A stretch of 64,000 nucleotides of DNA from NCBI GenBank assembly GCA_964228555.1, contig CAXQZU010000059.1, positions 62,001 to 126,000 on the forward strand. The letters run 5' to 3'. The position numbers and the translations under genes are program-made. The notes beneath the pieces were generated by a model. That model had not been told where the DNA came from. It did not search any database and worked only from the letters and a program-made list of their open reading frames with translations. The stretch comes from CAXQZU01 sp964228555. Lineage in GTDB: Bacteria; Planctomycetota; PLA2; JAEUHO01. Below, piece after piece: positions 38,052 to 49,859 of the stretch; within the stretch, counting starts at the first letter, position 1, and the number at the start of each line of letters is the position of its first letter.

Positions 38052-39494
38052 GTGCGCATCCTGGTGGTCGATGACGACGAGGCGATCCGCGACACCCTCG
38101 ACGTCGTGCTGCGCTCGGCGCACCACGAGGTGACGCTGGCGCGCACGGCCGACGAGGGCTTGCGCGCGCTGCAGGCCACGCCCGCCCCCGAGCTGGTGAT
38201 GCTCGACGTGAAGATGCCGGGTCGCGACGGGATCGAGGCGCTGCCGGACTTCCTGCGCGCCCGCCCCGACGTGGCCGTCGTGATGATGTCCGGCCACGGC
38301 ACGATGGAGACGGCCGTCGAGGCGATGCGTGGCGGCGCGCTGGACTTCCTCGCCAAGCCCTTCTCGCGTGACGAGCTGCTGGCGCGCATCGTGAAGGTGC
38401 AGCAAGACCGCAAGCAGCGCGCCGAGGTGGTGCGCCTGCGCCGGCAGCTGAGCGACACCTCGCAGCGCATGGTCGGCTCCAGCACGGCCATCGAGGGCGT
38501 GCGGCAGGTCGTGGCCCGGCTGGCGGCCACGCCCGCGCGCGTGCTCATCGAGGGCGAGAACGGCTCGGGCAAGGAGCTGGTGGCGCGGCTCGTGCACGAG
38601 CTCAGCCCGCGCGCGGCAGGCCCTTTCGTGGACGTCAACTGCGCAGCCATCCCCAAGGAGCTGCTGGAGAGCGAGCTGTTCGGCCACGAGAAGGGGTCCT
38701 TCACGGGCGCCACCGCGCTGCGCAAGGGCAAGTTCGAGCAGGCCGATGGCGGCACGCTCTTCCTCGACGAGGTGGGCGACATGCCGCTGGAGGCGCAGGC
38801 CAAGGTCCTGCGCGTGATCGAGGAGCAGAAGGTGCAGCGGGTGGGCAGCACGGAGCCCATCGCGGTGGACGTGCGCATCGTGGCCGCCACCAACAAGGAC
38901 CTGAAGGCCGCGGTGGCCGAGGGCACCTTCCGCGAGGACCTCTACTACCGCCTCGCGGTGATCCCCGTGCGCGTGCCACCGCTGCGCGACCGTCCCGCCG
39001 ACCTGGCGGAGCTGGCCGCGCGCTTCCTCAAGCGCATCGGCGACGAGCTGGGCCGCCCGCCCCTCGCGCTCACGGCCGCGGGGCTGGCGTGGCTGCAGCG
39101 CCAGCGCTGGCCCGGCAACGTGCGCCAGTTCAAGAACCTGATGGAGCGCTGCACCATCCTGCTCGACGGGCCCTCGCTGGACGTGCCCGACCTCGAGCGG
39201 CTGCACGGCACGGCGGCGGAGCCGGGCGCGAGCGCGCCGGGGGCCCTGCCCACGACGCCGACGGGCTCGCCGTCCAGCGCCGGAACGACGGCCACGCCCC
39301 CCAGCGGGGCACCGTCGTGGAGCGACCTCGTCGGGCGCTGCCGCACCTTCGCCGAGTTCCAGGACCTCTCGGAGCGGCTGTTCCTCGAGCAGCAGCTGGC
39401 CGCCCACGAGTGGAACGTCAAGCGCACGGCCGAGGCGCTGGAGATGCAGCGCTCGCACCTCTACAAGAAGATCGAGCGCTACGGGCTCAAGTAG
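38052..39494 (+). CDS. NtrC/NtrX-family sigma-54 response regulator
   Basis: The 480-residue product is a two-component activator. The receiver is intact (VRILVVDDDEAI, phospho-acceptor LVMLDVKMPG, conserved Lys in LAKPFSRDE), then the AAA+ module with GENGSGKE Walker A, GHEKGSFTGA (serine variant of GAFTGA, also seen in NtrX proteins), GGTLFLDEVGD Walker B and RWPGNVRQ. A low-complexity linker precedes a Fis-type helix-turn-helix end (NVKRTAEALEMQRSHLYKKIERYGLK). The GTG start at 38052 is where the receiver begins and has a GGAG site. An NtrY-like kinase lies 1.6 kb downstream, after two other genes, and is its likely partner. Confidence 0.92.
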   Translation: MRILVVDDDEAIRDTLDVVLRSAHHEVTLARTADEGLRALQATPAPELVMLDVKMPGRDGIEALPDFLRARPDVAVVMMSGHGTMETAVEAMRGGALDFLAKPFSRDELLARIVKVQQDRKQRAEVVRLRRQLSDTSQRMVGSSTAIEGVRQVVARLAATPARVLIEGENGSGKELVARLVHELSPRAAGPFVDVNCAAIPKELLESELFGHEKGSFTGATALRKGKFEQADGGTLFLDEVGDMPLEAQAKVLRVIEEQKVQRVGSTEPIAVDVRIVAATNKDLKAAVAEGTFREDLYYRLAVIPVRVPPLRDRPADLAELAARFLKRIGDELGRPPLALTAAGLAWLQRQRWPGNVRQFKNLMERCTILLDGPSLDVPDLERLHGTAAEPGASAPGALPTTPTGSPSSAGTTATPPSGAPSWSDLVGRCRTFAEFQDLSERLFLEQQLAAHEWNVKRTAEALEMQRSHLYKKIERYGLK

Positions 39495-40401
39495 CCCGGG
39501 CAGGACCCTGCGCCTGCGCGACCACGCGCAGCTTGTTGCCCACGCGCCAGCGGTCGCGCACGCGCTCCCACAGCCGGCGCGGCAGGCTGCGCCGCCGCCG
39601 GTAGCGCCCGTAGGTGCCCACCGAGAGCGGCGCGAATCCGTGCCGGCCCAGCACGGCCAGCAGGTGGTGTGCCCGGAAGTAGTAGAGGTGCTGCGGCACG
39701 TTGCGCAGCATCCGCTCGCGCCGCATCAGCCGCAGGGCCGCGCGCACGCGGTCGAAGGCCAGCCGCGTGCCGCCGCCGTGCGGCACCTCCACCAGCAGGC
39801 GGCCGCCCGGGGCCAGCACGCGGCGCACCTCGGCCAGCTCGCGGTCGAGGTCGTGCACGTGCTCGAGCACCTGACGGTAGGACACGACGCGGGCACAGCC
39901 GTCGGGGAAGCCTCCCTCGGCGAGGCTGCCCACGCGCGCATCGGCGCCGTGGGTCTCGCGCGCGATGCGCACGAGGTCCGTGCTCAGGTCCACGCCCGCC
40001 ACCGTGAAGCCGCGGTTGCGGGCCGCGAGCAACAGGCCGCCGGTGTTGCAGCCCACGTCCACCCACAGGCCGCGGGCCTCGCCGGGCGCCAGCGTCGCCT
40101 CCACGCCCGCCACGCTGGCCAGGAAGGCCTCTTGCGGCTTGCTCTCCCAGTTCTGCAGCCCCTCGTAGGCCTCGGGACGGAAGGTGACGGGCCCCTTGGC
40201 CACGTCCCCCACCGGCAGGTCGTAGACGCCCTCGCGCAAGGCCTCGAAGGTGAGCCGCGGCTGCTGGCGGATGAGGCCACAGCGGCGGCAGGTGCCCATG
40301 GCGTAGCCGGGGCCCGTGAACCACGTGCGCACCTCGTCGGTCGCGCACACCGGGCACGGCACGCGCTCGCTGGTCGGCAGGCGGTCAGCGGCGGACGTCA
40401 C
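39487..40401 (-). CDS. SAM-dependent methyltransferase with N-terminal zinc-binding motif
   Basis: The 304-residue product begins with a four-cysteine knuckle (CPVCATDEV, then GTCRRCGLIRQ), followed by a class I methyltransferase fold: GLWVDVGCNTGGLLLAARNRG is the SAM-binding loop, then VAGVDLSTDLV and VSYRQVLEHVHDLDRELAEVRRVLAPGG. A 'zinc ribbon plus methyltransferase' layout is common in C-methylation of sugar nucleotides. The substrate is not known. GTG start at 40401 with AGGAA. Its stop overlaps the convergent regulator gene by eight bases, both stops being in an overlapping tail-to-tail arrangement. Confidence 0.85.
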   Translation of the reverse strand: MTSAADRLPTSERVPCPVCATDEVRTWFTGPGYAMGTCRRCGLIRQQPRLTFEALREGVYDLPVGDVAKGPVTFRPEAYEGLQNWESKPQEAFLASVAGVEATLAPGEARGLWVDVGCNTGGLLLAARNRGFTVAGVDLSTDLVRIARETHGADARVGSLAEGGFPDGCARVVSYRQVLEHVHDLDRELAEVRRVLAPGGRLLVEVPHGGGTRLAFDRVRAALRLMRRERMLRNVPQHLYYFRAHHLLAVLGRHGFAPLSVGTYGRYRRRRSLPRRLWERVRDRWRVGNKLRVVAQAQGPARAT

Positions 40402-40584
40402 GCCGTTCCTGTAGCACGCACCCGGCGAGGCACGGCACGTCGTCCCCGCTCGTGGACGCGGTGCGTCCCCGACGAGGGACAGCCCCCGCGCCGGCGCGGG
40501 GCTCCAGCGAGGGAGAGCCCGCCCTCGGCCACGCCGGCCTCGCCTTGCCCGGCGGTCCCTGCTTTGCTCTGTTGCGGTCGCAGC

Positions 40585-41097
40585 ATGCCCACCACCCCTC
40601 CCTCCCCGCGCCCGCACTGCCGGGTCCTGCGCCGGCTGGGCCGGTTGCTGCTGGCCGCGGCGCTGGCCGGCGGCGTTGCGGCCGTCCCGCCCGCCGCTGC
40701 CGCAGCGGCCCCGGCCGCCGATGCAGCGCTGGCAGCCGCCAGCCGCGAGCTGCTCGGGCGGGTGAAGGGGGCCCTCGAGGGGCGGTCGGCGGCCGGGGTG
40801 GTGGCATGCATGGATCCCGAAGGCACGCTCTCGCTGGGCCTGCTGGGACTCCCTGCCGGGTCCGGGCCGCTCAAGCGTGACCAGGCGACGCGTGTGCTGG
40901 GCAGCTACTTCGAGGGCGTGTCCGCGCCGCGCCTCGTCGAGCGCTCCGGGCAGGCCGCGGACAGCCTCGTGCGCACCTTCGACTACACGCGCCGGCTGCG
41001 CGGCGGGGATCCGGCCACCACGCGCCTGGTGGTCACCTTGCGGCGCGATGCGGCCGGTGCGCTGCGCCTGGCTGCGCTGGCCGAGTCTGCCCGCTGA
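40585..41097 (+). CDS. Exported protein, possibly DUF4783-like
   Basis: The 170-residue product has a signal peptide (VLRRLGRLLLAAALAGGVAAVPPAAAAA). The mature domain is small and alpha/beta: RELLGRVKGALEGRSAAGVVACMDPEGTLSL, then LKRDQATRVLGSYFEGVSAPRLVERSG and LVVTLRRDAAGALRLAALAES. The pattern resembles NTF2-fold DUF4783 proteins, but I cannot be sure. The NtrY-like kinase gene starts five bases after its stop, so the two are cotranscribed and it may be a periplasmic partner of that sensor. Confidence 0.65.
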   Translation: MPTTPPSPRPHCRVLRRLGRLLLAAALAGGVAAVPPAAAAAAPAADAALAAASRELLGRVKGALEGRSAAGVVACMDPEGTLSLGLLGLPAGSGPLKRDQATRVLGSYFEGVSAPRLVERSGQAADSLVRTFDYTRRLRGGDPATTRLVVTLRRDAAGALRLAALAESAR

Positions 41098-41102
41098 GCG
41101 CC

Positions 41103-44100
41103 ATGCACGGGCGCGCGGCACCAACCCACGCAACGGCCCGCCCTTGCCCGGCCGCGCGCTGCCGCAGGCGGCGGGTGCCGCAGCGGCTGGCGCTGCCTTC
41201 CCTGCTGGCCCTGCTGCTGGTGCTGGCGGCCTGCGCGCCCACGCCCACGCAGGTGGACGAGGAACGGATGGGCCGCGCGCGCGAGGCCGCGCGTGCCGTG
41301 CGCGACGACCTGCGGGCGCTCCGTGACCGGGCCGAGGCAGCGGCTGGCGCCTTGCCCGACCTCGCACCGCTCACGCGCGGCGAGCGCTTCAGCGTGCTGG
41401 AGCAGGTGCGACGCGCGCACGGCGTGGACGGCCTGCTGTGGGAAGACCCCGCCGGCGAGGGCGCGTGGGCCGGCGAGGCCGTGGACGCGCATGCGCCCGC
41501 TCGCGAGGGCCCCTGGGCGGGCTCGTGGCGTGAGGGACCGCTGGCCCTGCACGCGGGTCCCGTCACCAGCGCGCTGGTGCTGGGGCCGCGCGCATCCTCG
41601 ATCGGCTTCCTGAGCGCCACGATGCTGCTGGAGCAGCGCACCCCTGCCGGGCAGGGCGCGCGCTACGGGGCGCGCTGGCTGGCACCGCTGGGCGTAGCCG
41701 AGGTGCAGGTCCTGCCGCCGGGCACGCCCTCGCGCCCGGAGCCACCCGACGCCGTGTGGGCGGAGGAGGCCCTTGCCGCCTCGGCGCAGGGCACGCCCGG
41801 ACTGCTCGTGCGCGTGCGCGCGCTGGGCGCGTCGGCCACGGCGGACCGTCTCGCGGCACGCCGCGAGGCGTGGACCGGCATCGCCTGCGTCGTGCTGCTG
41901 GCCGTGGGCGTAGGCGCTGCGATCGCCCTCGTGCGCCGACGGCTGGCCGCAGGCTGGGTGCGCAGCACGGCATGGGCCCTGCTCGTGCTGGCGGTGCGGG
42001 CCGCGCTCTCGGCCCTGGACCTCCCTGCCCGTTTCCCCCGGCTGCAGCCAGGCTTCGCGCCCACGGACTTTGGCGTGGAGGGCTGGCTGGGCTGGCTGGG
42101 CTCGCCGGGCGACCTCGCGCTCACCGCGCTGGCCGGGCTGGCCCTGTGCCTGTCGGTGCGCGGCCCCTCCGCCGCGCAGGGGCCCGCGCGCAGGCGCATC
42201 CCCCACGCCCTGCTGGGCTTCCTGCTCGCCGCGGGCAGCGTGTGGGGCTGGTCGGCGCTGGTGCAGCTGGTGGCCGACCAGGGCCGGACCCCCTTCTTCG
42301 AGAGCGCAGGCCTGCTGCCGCCCGGCCCGGTGATCCTCATGCTCGCGGGACTGGTGGCCTCCACCGCCGCCGGCATCGTGCTGGTGATGCGCGGGGTGGA
42401 GCACGCGGCGTCGGCGCTGCACCCCGTGCCCGGCTGGCTGGCGCGCGCGCTGGTGGCCGCGCTCGCCGCGGGCGCGGCGTGGCTGGCCACGGACCCCCAC
42501 CCCGCGGCATGGTCCTGCGTGGCGCTGGCCCTCATCGCGATCGTGGCCCCGCAGGTGCGCCCGCGCACGGGCACGGGCCGCGCCGGGAGCGTGCTGCTGC
42601 TGGGCGTGTTCGCCACGCTGGTGCTGTTCCCGGCCCTGCGCAGCAGCATGCGGCCGCGCAGCCTCGATGCGCTGCGCGCCCACGTGGAGCGCGTGGTGCT
42701 GCAGCGCGACGCGCTCGAGTCCCAGGTGCGCCTGGACCTCGCGGCCCTGGCCCAGGCAGCGCGCCTGCAGGACGCGCTCGCCGCCACCCGGGCAGGCGAG
42801 CGGGCGTCGGGCCTGGCGCTGGAGCTGTGGCTGATGGGCTCGCTGGCCGCCGAGGGCCGCCCGGGCGTGCTGGAGGTGCTCGACGCAGGCGGCCGGGCGC
42901 TCGATGGCTTCGCGCTGGACGCCACGCCGCGCAGCCGGCTGCCCGAGGCGATCCCCGCGCAAGGGCCCGACGACCTCGAGGTGCAGGCCCTGGCCGCGGA
43001 GGGAGCCCGCCTCGCCAGCGTGAGCGGTCGTGTGCGGGTGCGCGGCACGGCAGCCGTCGAGGGCGGCGAGCGGCCCGTGATCGGCCACGTGGTGCTCACC
43101 GTGCCCGATCCCGTCGACCTGCGCGTGCTGGACATCGACCCCGGCGAGAGCGACCCCACCGCGGTCGGGGCCCCGTGGGCCCGGCGCCCGCTGGAGTACG
43201 CCCTCGTGCAGGACGGTCGCGTCGTGGCGTGCAGCTCCTCGCAGGCCTCGCGCGAGCCCGGGGCCTTCGACCGCGGCCTGCTGCTGGATCCGGGCCCGCC
43301 CGGATGGCGAGCACGCACCCGGGGTGGCTACGAGATCGCCGCAGCCTGGCTGCCCTCGCGCGGCCAGTGGTTCGTGGCACGCCGGGCGTCCATGGACCTG
43401 GGCGAGCGGCTGCTGGCGCTGGCCCGGCTCGTCGTCGTGGGCGTGGGCGGCGCGCTGGGGCTGTCGCTGCTGGTCTTCGTCGCCGGCCTGCGCCGCATCG
43501 AGTGGCGCCTGCACCACCGCATCCTGGTCTCGTACCTGCTGGTCTCCGTGCTGCCGCTGGGCCTGCTGGCCTGGGTCACCGCGGAGGAGACGAGCATGCG
43601 CTACGAGCGCGCCTTCAGTGACCGGCTGGAGAACAACCTGGCGCGCTTGCGCAGCGGCCTGGAAGCCCGCGAGCCCTCCGAGCTCGACCGCCTCGACGAC
43701 GAGGCCATGCGCCGGGCCGCCAGCGACCGCCGTCACGACGTGGTGCTCTACCGCAGCGGCCTGGTGAGCGCATCCAGCCGCGCCGGTGCCGTGACGGCCG
43801 AGCTGCTGCCGTCCCGCCTCGACGCCGAGGCTTACCGCGCCACCGTGCTGGAGCGCCGCGCCACCGTGCAGCGCGCGATGACCCGCGAGGGCCGGCTGGT
43901 GTGGACCGGCTACGCACCCGTGCTGGGTGCCGACGGATGGGCGCGCGCCACCGTGGCCGTGCCCCTGCTCTACGAGCGCGACCGCATCGAGGCCCAGCTC
44001 TCGGTCACCGGCAGCGTCGTGCTGGCCGGCTACCTGCTCACGCTGGTGCTGGTGATGGCCGTCGGCCTGCTCGTGTCACGCCGCCTCGCCCAGCCGCTGG

Positions 44101-44945
44101 ACGAGCTGGTGGCCGCGGCCGAGCAGGTGGCCCAAGGCGACCTCGAGGTCGCGCTGCGCAGCGACCGCGGCGACGAGTTCGGGCGCCTCATGCGCGCCTT
44201 CCGCGAGATGACGGCCTCGCTGCGCGAGGCCAACGACCGCGCGGCGCGGGCCGAGCGGGAGCAGGCCTGGCGCCGCATGGCCCGGCAGGTGGCCCACGAG
44301 ATCAAGAACCCGCTGAGCCCCATGAAGCTGATGGTGCAGCAGATGGAGGCCGACATCGCCGCGGACCCGGCGCGGGCCCCGCAGGCCGTGCAGCGCACGG
44401 CGGCCGTGCTGCTGCGCCAGGTCGATGCGCTCGCCCGCATCGCCACGACCTTCGGGGACCTCGCCAACCTCCCCCCGCGGCGGCCCGGCCCCGTGTCCGC
44501 TGCCGCGCTGGTGGAGCACGTCGTGGACCTGCATGCCGGGGCGCGGGCCCACGGCGTGCACGTGCGTCGCGAGGTGGAGCCCGGCCTGCCGGTGCTGCTG
44601 GGGGACGAGGACGAGCTGCACCGTGCGCTGGTGAACCTCGTGAACAACGCCGTGCAGTCCGTGCCGTCCGAGGGCGAGGTGCTGGTGCGCGCTCTCTGCG
44701 GCACCTCCTCGCGCGGACGGCCGGGCGTGGTGCTGGAGGTCCACGACACGGGCCAGGGCATCCCGGCCGAGCACCGCGACCGGGTCTTCGAGCCCACCTT
44801 CAGCACCAAGACCTCCGGCACGGGCCTCGGCCTGGCCATCGTCAAGCGCATCGTGGACGACCATGGCGGCGAGGTGGGCTTCGAGCCGCGCCCGGGCGGC
44901 GGCACCACCTTCCGCGTCTGGCTGCCGGCCGCCCCGCAGGCCTGA
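41103..44945 (+). CDS. NtrY-like membrane sensor histidine kinase
   Basis: The 1280-residue product has a possible lipoprotein-type N-terminus (LALLLVLAACAP), several membrane segments between about residues 260 and 500, a second large extracytoplasmic region, two more membrane segments (about 775-800 and 965-990), a HAMP domain (RRLAQPLDELVAAAEQVAQGDLEV), and a C-terminal kinase core. The phospho-acceptor is His1065 in RQVAHEIKNPLSPMKLM, the NtrY-type H-box, and the ATPase has LVNLVNNAVQSVP (N box), VHDTGQGIP (G1), GTGLGLAIVKRI (G2). The dimer/catalytic half resembles NtrY; the N-terminal half is much larger than in proteobacterial NtrY. The partner is likely the NtrX-like regulator at 38052. 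Confidence 0.9.
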   Translation: MHGRAAPTHATARPCPAARCRRRRVPQRLALPSLLALLLVLAACAPTPTQVDEERMGRAREAARAVRDDLRALRDRAEAAAGALPDLAPLTRGERFSVLEQVRRAHGVDGLLWEDPAGEGAWAGEAVDAHAPAREGPWAGSWREGPLALHAGPVTSALVLGPRASSIGFLSATMLLEQRTPAGQGARYGARWLAPLGVAEVQVLPPGTPSRPEPPDAVWAEEALAASAQGTPGLLVRVRALGASATADRLAARREAWTGIACVVLLAVGVGAAIALVRRRLAAGWVRSTAWALLVLAVRAALSALDLPARFPRLQPGFAPTDFGVEGWLGWLGSPGDLALTALAGLALCLSVRGPSAAQGPARRRIPHALLGFLLAAGSVWGWSALVQLVADQGRTPFFESAGLLPPGPVILMLAGLVASTAAGIVLVMRGVEHAASALHPVPGWLARALVAALAAGAAWLATDPHPAAWSCVALALIAIVAPQVRPRTGTGRAGSVLLLGVFATLVLFPALRSSMRPRSLDALRAHVERVVLQRDALESQVRLDLAALAQAARLQDALAATRAGERASGLALELWLMGSLAAEGRPGVLEVLDAGGRALDGFALDATPRSRLPEAIPAQGPDDLEVQALAAEGARLASVSGRVRVRGTAAVEGGERPVIGHVVLTVPDPVDLRVLDIDPGESDPTAVGAPWARRPLEYALVQDGRVVACSSSQASREPGAFDRGLLLDPGPPGWRARTRGGYEIAAAWLPSRGQWFVARRASMDLGERLLALARLVVVGVGGALGLSLLVFVAGLRRIEWRLHHRILVSYLLVSVLPLGLLAWVTAEETSMRYERAFSDRLENNLARLRSGLEAREPSELDRLDDEAMRRAASDRRHDVVLYRSGLVSASSRAGAVTAELLPSRLDAEAYRATVLERRATVQRAMTREGRLVWTGYAPVLGADGWARATVAVPLLYERDRIEAQLSVTGSVVLAGYLLTLVLVMAVGLLVSRRLAQPLDELVAAAEQVAQGDLEVALRSDRGDEFGRLMRAFREMTASLREANDRAARAEREQAWRRMARQVAHEIKNPLSPMKLMVQQMEADIAADPARAPQAVQRTAAVLLRQVDALARIATTFGDLANLPPRRPGPVSAAALVEHVVDLHAGARAHGVHVRREVEPGLPVLLGDEDELHRALVNLVNNAVQSVPSEGEVLVRALCGTSSRGRPGVVLEVHDTGQGIPAEHRDRVFEPTFSTKTSGTGLGLAIVKRIVDDHGGEVGFEPRPGGGTTFRVWLPAAPQA

Positions 44946-44999
44946 GCCGCGCCACGGGCCGCGGCCACCCGGGCCCTCCCGCGCGCGGCGGCCTGTGCG

Positions 45000-45005
45000 T
45001 AGGAT
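45000..45005 (+). promoter_or_regulatory. Candidate -10 element (TAGGAT) for the Ser/Thr kinase gene
   Basis: TAGGAT lies 27 bases before the ATG at 45033 and leaves room for the GGAG ribosome site (45023-45026). It is in the 87-base gap after the NtrY-like gene, so the kinase gene may have its own promoter. Confidence 0.35.
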
Positions 45006-45032
45006 GGCGCGCCCCCACGCGCCGGAGTCGCG

Positions 45033-47798
<2,766 letters not shown>

Positions 47799-47832
47799 GG
47801 CGGCGCCCGCAGCGGACGCGGGCGCCGGCCGC

Positions 47833-48084
47833 CTAGTGCGCGTCCATGTGGTGCAGCGACCAGCCGGCCGCCAGCAGGGCCACGATGCCCAGGAAGCCCA
47901 GCACCATCCACAACAGGGGCCACGCGAAGGCCTTGGCGCCCGGCAGTCCCTGGAAGTCCTCGGGGGAGGGCGTGATGCTGCGCACCTCGGGTGCAGGCGG
48001 GATCTCGCCGCCATGGGCGTGGCTGTCGTGGCTCGCCGCGCCGTGACCGTGGCCGTGGCTGTCGTGTGCGTGCGCGCCGCCCAT
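47833..48084 (-). CDS. Histidine-rich single-span membrane protein
   Basis: This 83-residue product, too short for most gene tables, starts MGGAHAHDSHGHGHGAASHD, so nine of the first 24 residues are histidine. It ends with one membrane helix (PLLWMVLGFLGIVALLAAGWSL) followed by HHMDAH. The pattern suggests metal binding on one side of the membrane, perhaps with a transport or assembly partner, but no family is recognised. A GGAGGT site at the proper distance supports the ATG at 48084. It ends 14 bases after the TIM-barrel gene's stop, both on the minus strand, so it is the last gene of that run. Confidence 0.65.
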   Translation of the reverse strand: MGGAHAHDSHGHGHGAASHDSHAHGGEIPPAPEVRSITPSPEDFQGLPGAKAFAWPLLWMVLGFLGIVALLAAGWSLHHMDAH

Positions 48085-48098
48085 GGGACCTCCGTTGC

Positions 48099-48872
48099 CT
48101 AGCCCGGCTCCGCGAACACCGCCTCGAGGAAGCGCCGGGCATCGCCCACGTCGCGCGCATCCAGGCGTCCGGAGAGGTCCAGCGCCCAGGGCACGCGCCG
48201 CGGCAGGCAGGAGGCGAGGGTACCCCACGGGGGCCCGTCGTCCTCGGGATGGGCGTGGCCCCGGCCGTCGCTGCCGAGCCCGTGGACCGACACGCCGGCC
48301 ACGCGGCCGGCCAGACGGTCCGCCCAGGCCAGCGGGCCGGGCGACCAGCCCTCGCGGCTGGCAGCGAGCAGGCGGGCAGGGTCCAGCCACAGCATCAGGC
48401 GCGGCAGGGCATCCAGCAGCCAGCCCACCTCGTCCAGCCGCAGCAAGTCCGCCTCCGTCGCCCCATGGCGTACCGCCAGCGGCGCCCCCGCGGACACGGC
48501 GCCATGCAGGCGCCGGGCCAGCGACTCGACCTGCCGCTCGCGCGTGCGCAGCCGCTGGGCCTCCCGCTCGGCCGCGCTGGGCGCTGCGCCCATGCCCGGC
48601 AGGGGCTCGAGGCGGCCGCCCCCCACCACGACCCGCTCGACGCGCAGCGCGCCCGCCAGCGCCAGCGCTGTGTCGGACGGGGCGCCTTCCACCGAGAGGC
48701 GCAAGGCCACGACGCGCACGCCCGACGCCTGCAGCGGCTCGCGCCAGCGGCTGGCCGCGGCCGGCGGGTCGTCGAGCACGAGGTGCGGCACGCCCGCCTC
48801 GCGCGCCAGGGCGGCCAGCGCCTCGTACGTGGCGCCCGGGCCCGCGGCGCGCGGCACCAGCGCCAGCGTCAC
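48099..48872 (-). CDS. Sugar phosphate isomerase/epimerase-like TIM barrel protein
   Basis: The 257-residue product looks like the xylose isomerase-like (AP endonuclease 2) TIM barrel: VTLALVPRAAGPG, VPHLVLDDPPAAAS, VRVVALRLSVEG, LRVERVVVGGGRLEPLPG, APLAVRHGATEADL, LMLWLDPARLLAA, VAGVSVHGLGSDGRGHAHPEDDGPPW, with the metal-type His/Asp/Glu pattern in the last strand. Substrate is not known. The GTG start at 48872 overlaps the HAD gene stop (GTGA). It is a simple enzyme of central or inositol-like sugar metabolism by family, but this is inference. Confidence 0.7.
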   Translation of the reverse strand: MTLALVPRAAGPGATYEALAALAREAGVPHLVLDDPPAAASRWREPLQASGVRVVALRLSVEGAPSDTALALAGALRVERVVVGGGRLEPLPGMGAAPSAAEREAQRLRTRERQVESLARRLHGAVSAGAPLAVRHGATEADLLRLDEVGWLLDALPRLMLWLDPARLLAASREGWSPGPLAWADRLAGRVAGVSVHGLGSDGRGHAHPEDDGPPWGTLASCLPRRVPWALDLSGRLDARDVGDARRFLEAVFAEPG

Positions 48873-49771
48873 GGCCGCTCGCGCAGCGGGAACACGAGGC
48901 CCGGCGCCGGATCCGGGTGCGGCGCGCCCGCCTCCACCCACGCGGCGAAGCCCTCTTGCGCATGGTGCCCGATGGCCAGGTGCGCCAGCTCGCGCAAGGA
49001 AGGCACGGCGTTGCCCATGGCCACGGCCAGCCCGGCCTCGCGCAGCATGGGGATGTCGTTGGTCTGGTCGCCTACCGCCACCACGCGCGCCGCAGGGATG
49101 CCGTGGTGCTCCCGCAGGAAGTCGAGGCCGGCCGCCTTGCCGCGGCCCCTGCGCTGCACCTCGCACAGCACGAGGTGCGAGTCCACGAAGTCGGGGAACA
49201 TCGACAGCGGGAAGGTCTCGCGATGCATGTGCTCGCGCGCCGCGGGCACCAGCGCCTCCCACGCAGCATCGCCCTCGGCGGGCGAGTCGTAGAACAGGCT
49301 CACGCGCAGCAGGTCGCGCCCCGGCATCGGCGCCCCGTGCGGCAGGTGCACCACGTTCTCGTACCACGCCGCCACGCGTGCCTGGTGCGCGTGGGACGTG
49401 GGCCGCGTGTACTTCGACTCGCCGTGGTGGCGGAACACGAACGCCGCCTGTTGCTCGGCCTGCTCGAGGTGCGCGAGGTGCTCGTCGTGGATCGGGTGGA
49501 ACACCACCGGCGTGCCGTCCAGCGGCCCGATCCAGCTGCCGTTGAAGGCCACCACGGGCGTGCGCAGGCCCAGGTCGCGGTGGATGCGGCGCACGCCCGC
49601 GATGCTGCGCCCGGTGCAGACCAGCACGAGCATGCCCACGCGCTCGAGGTCGCGCACGGCCGCCACCGAGCGCGCCGAGAGCAGTCCCTGCCCGTCCAGC
49701 AGGGTCCCGTCGAGGTCCACGAGCAGGGCGTCGTGTCGCGCGCGCAGCCGCTCGAGTCCGGGATGGGGCAT
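48869..49771 (-). CDS. HAD-superfamily hydrolase, Cof type
   Basis: The 300-residue product is a IIB-type HAD phosphatase: motif I LLVDLDGTLLDGQG (nucleophile Asp), motif II LVLVCTGRSIAGV, motif III lysine in GRGKAAGLDFLREHHGI, and motif IV VVAVGDQTNDIPMLREAGLAVAMGNAVP, the GDxxND signature of the Cof/YbiV class. Members dephosphorylate sugar phosphates or cofactors. The ATG at 49771 is preferred; the open frame goes on to 49870 but contains no family residues. It is divergent from the next gene across 88 bases. Confidence 0.9.
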   Translation of the reverse strand: MPHPGLERLRARHDALLVDLDGTLLDGQGLLSARSVAAVRDLERVGMLVLVCTGRSIAGVRRIHRDLGLRTPVVAFNGSWIGPLDGTPVVFHPIHDEHLAHLEQAEQQAAFVFRHHGESKYTRPTSHAHQARVAAWYENVVHLPHGAPMPGRDLLRVSLFYDSPAEGDAAWEALVPAAREHMHRETFPLSMFPDFVDSHLVLCEVQRRGRGKAAGLDFLREHHGIPAARVVAVGDQTNDIPMLREAGLAVAMGNAVPSLRELAHLAIGHHAQEGFAAWVEAGAPHPDPAPGLVFPLRERP

Positions 49772-49843
49772 GCCCCTACCTTGCCACCAGCCCGGGCCAG
49801 CGTGGCCTTCGGCACCGGCCGCAGGCCCTGCGGCCTGCGCGGG

Positions 49844-49849
49844 TAGGCT
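49844..49849 (+). promoter_or_regulatory. Candidate -10 element (TAGGCT)
   Basis: TAGGCT lies ten bases before the ATG at 49860, in the short divergent gap with the HAD gene. The distance would give an almost leaderless transcript. No ribosome site is seen. Confidence 0.35.
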
Positions 49850-49859
49850 GTGGCCTCGC

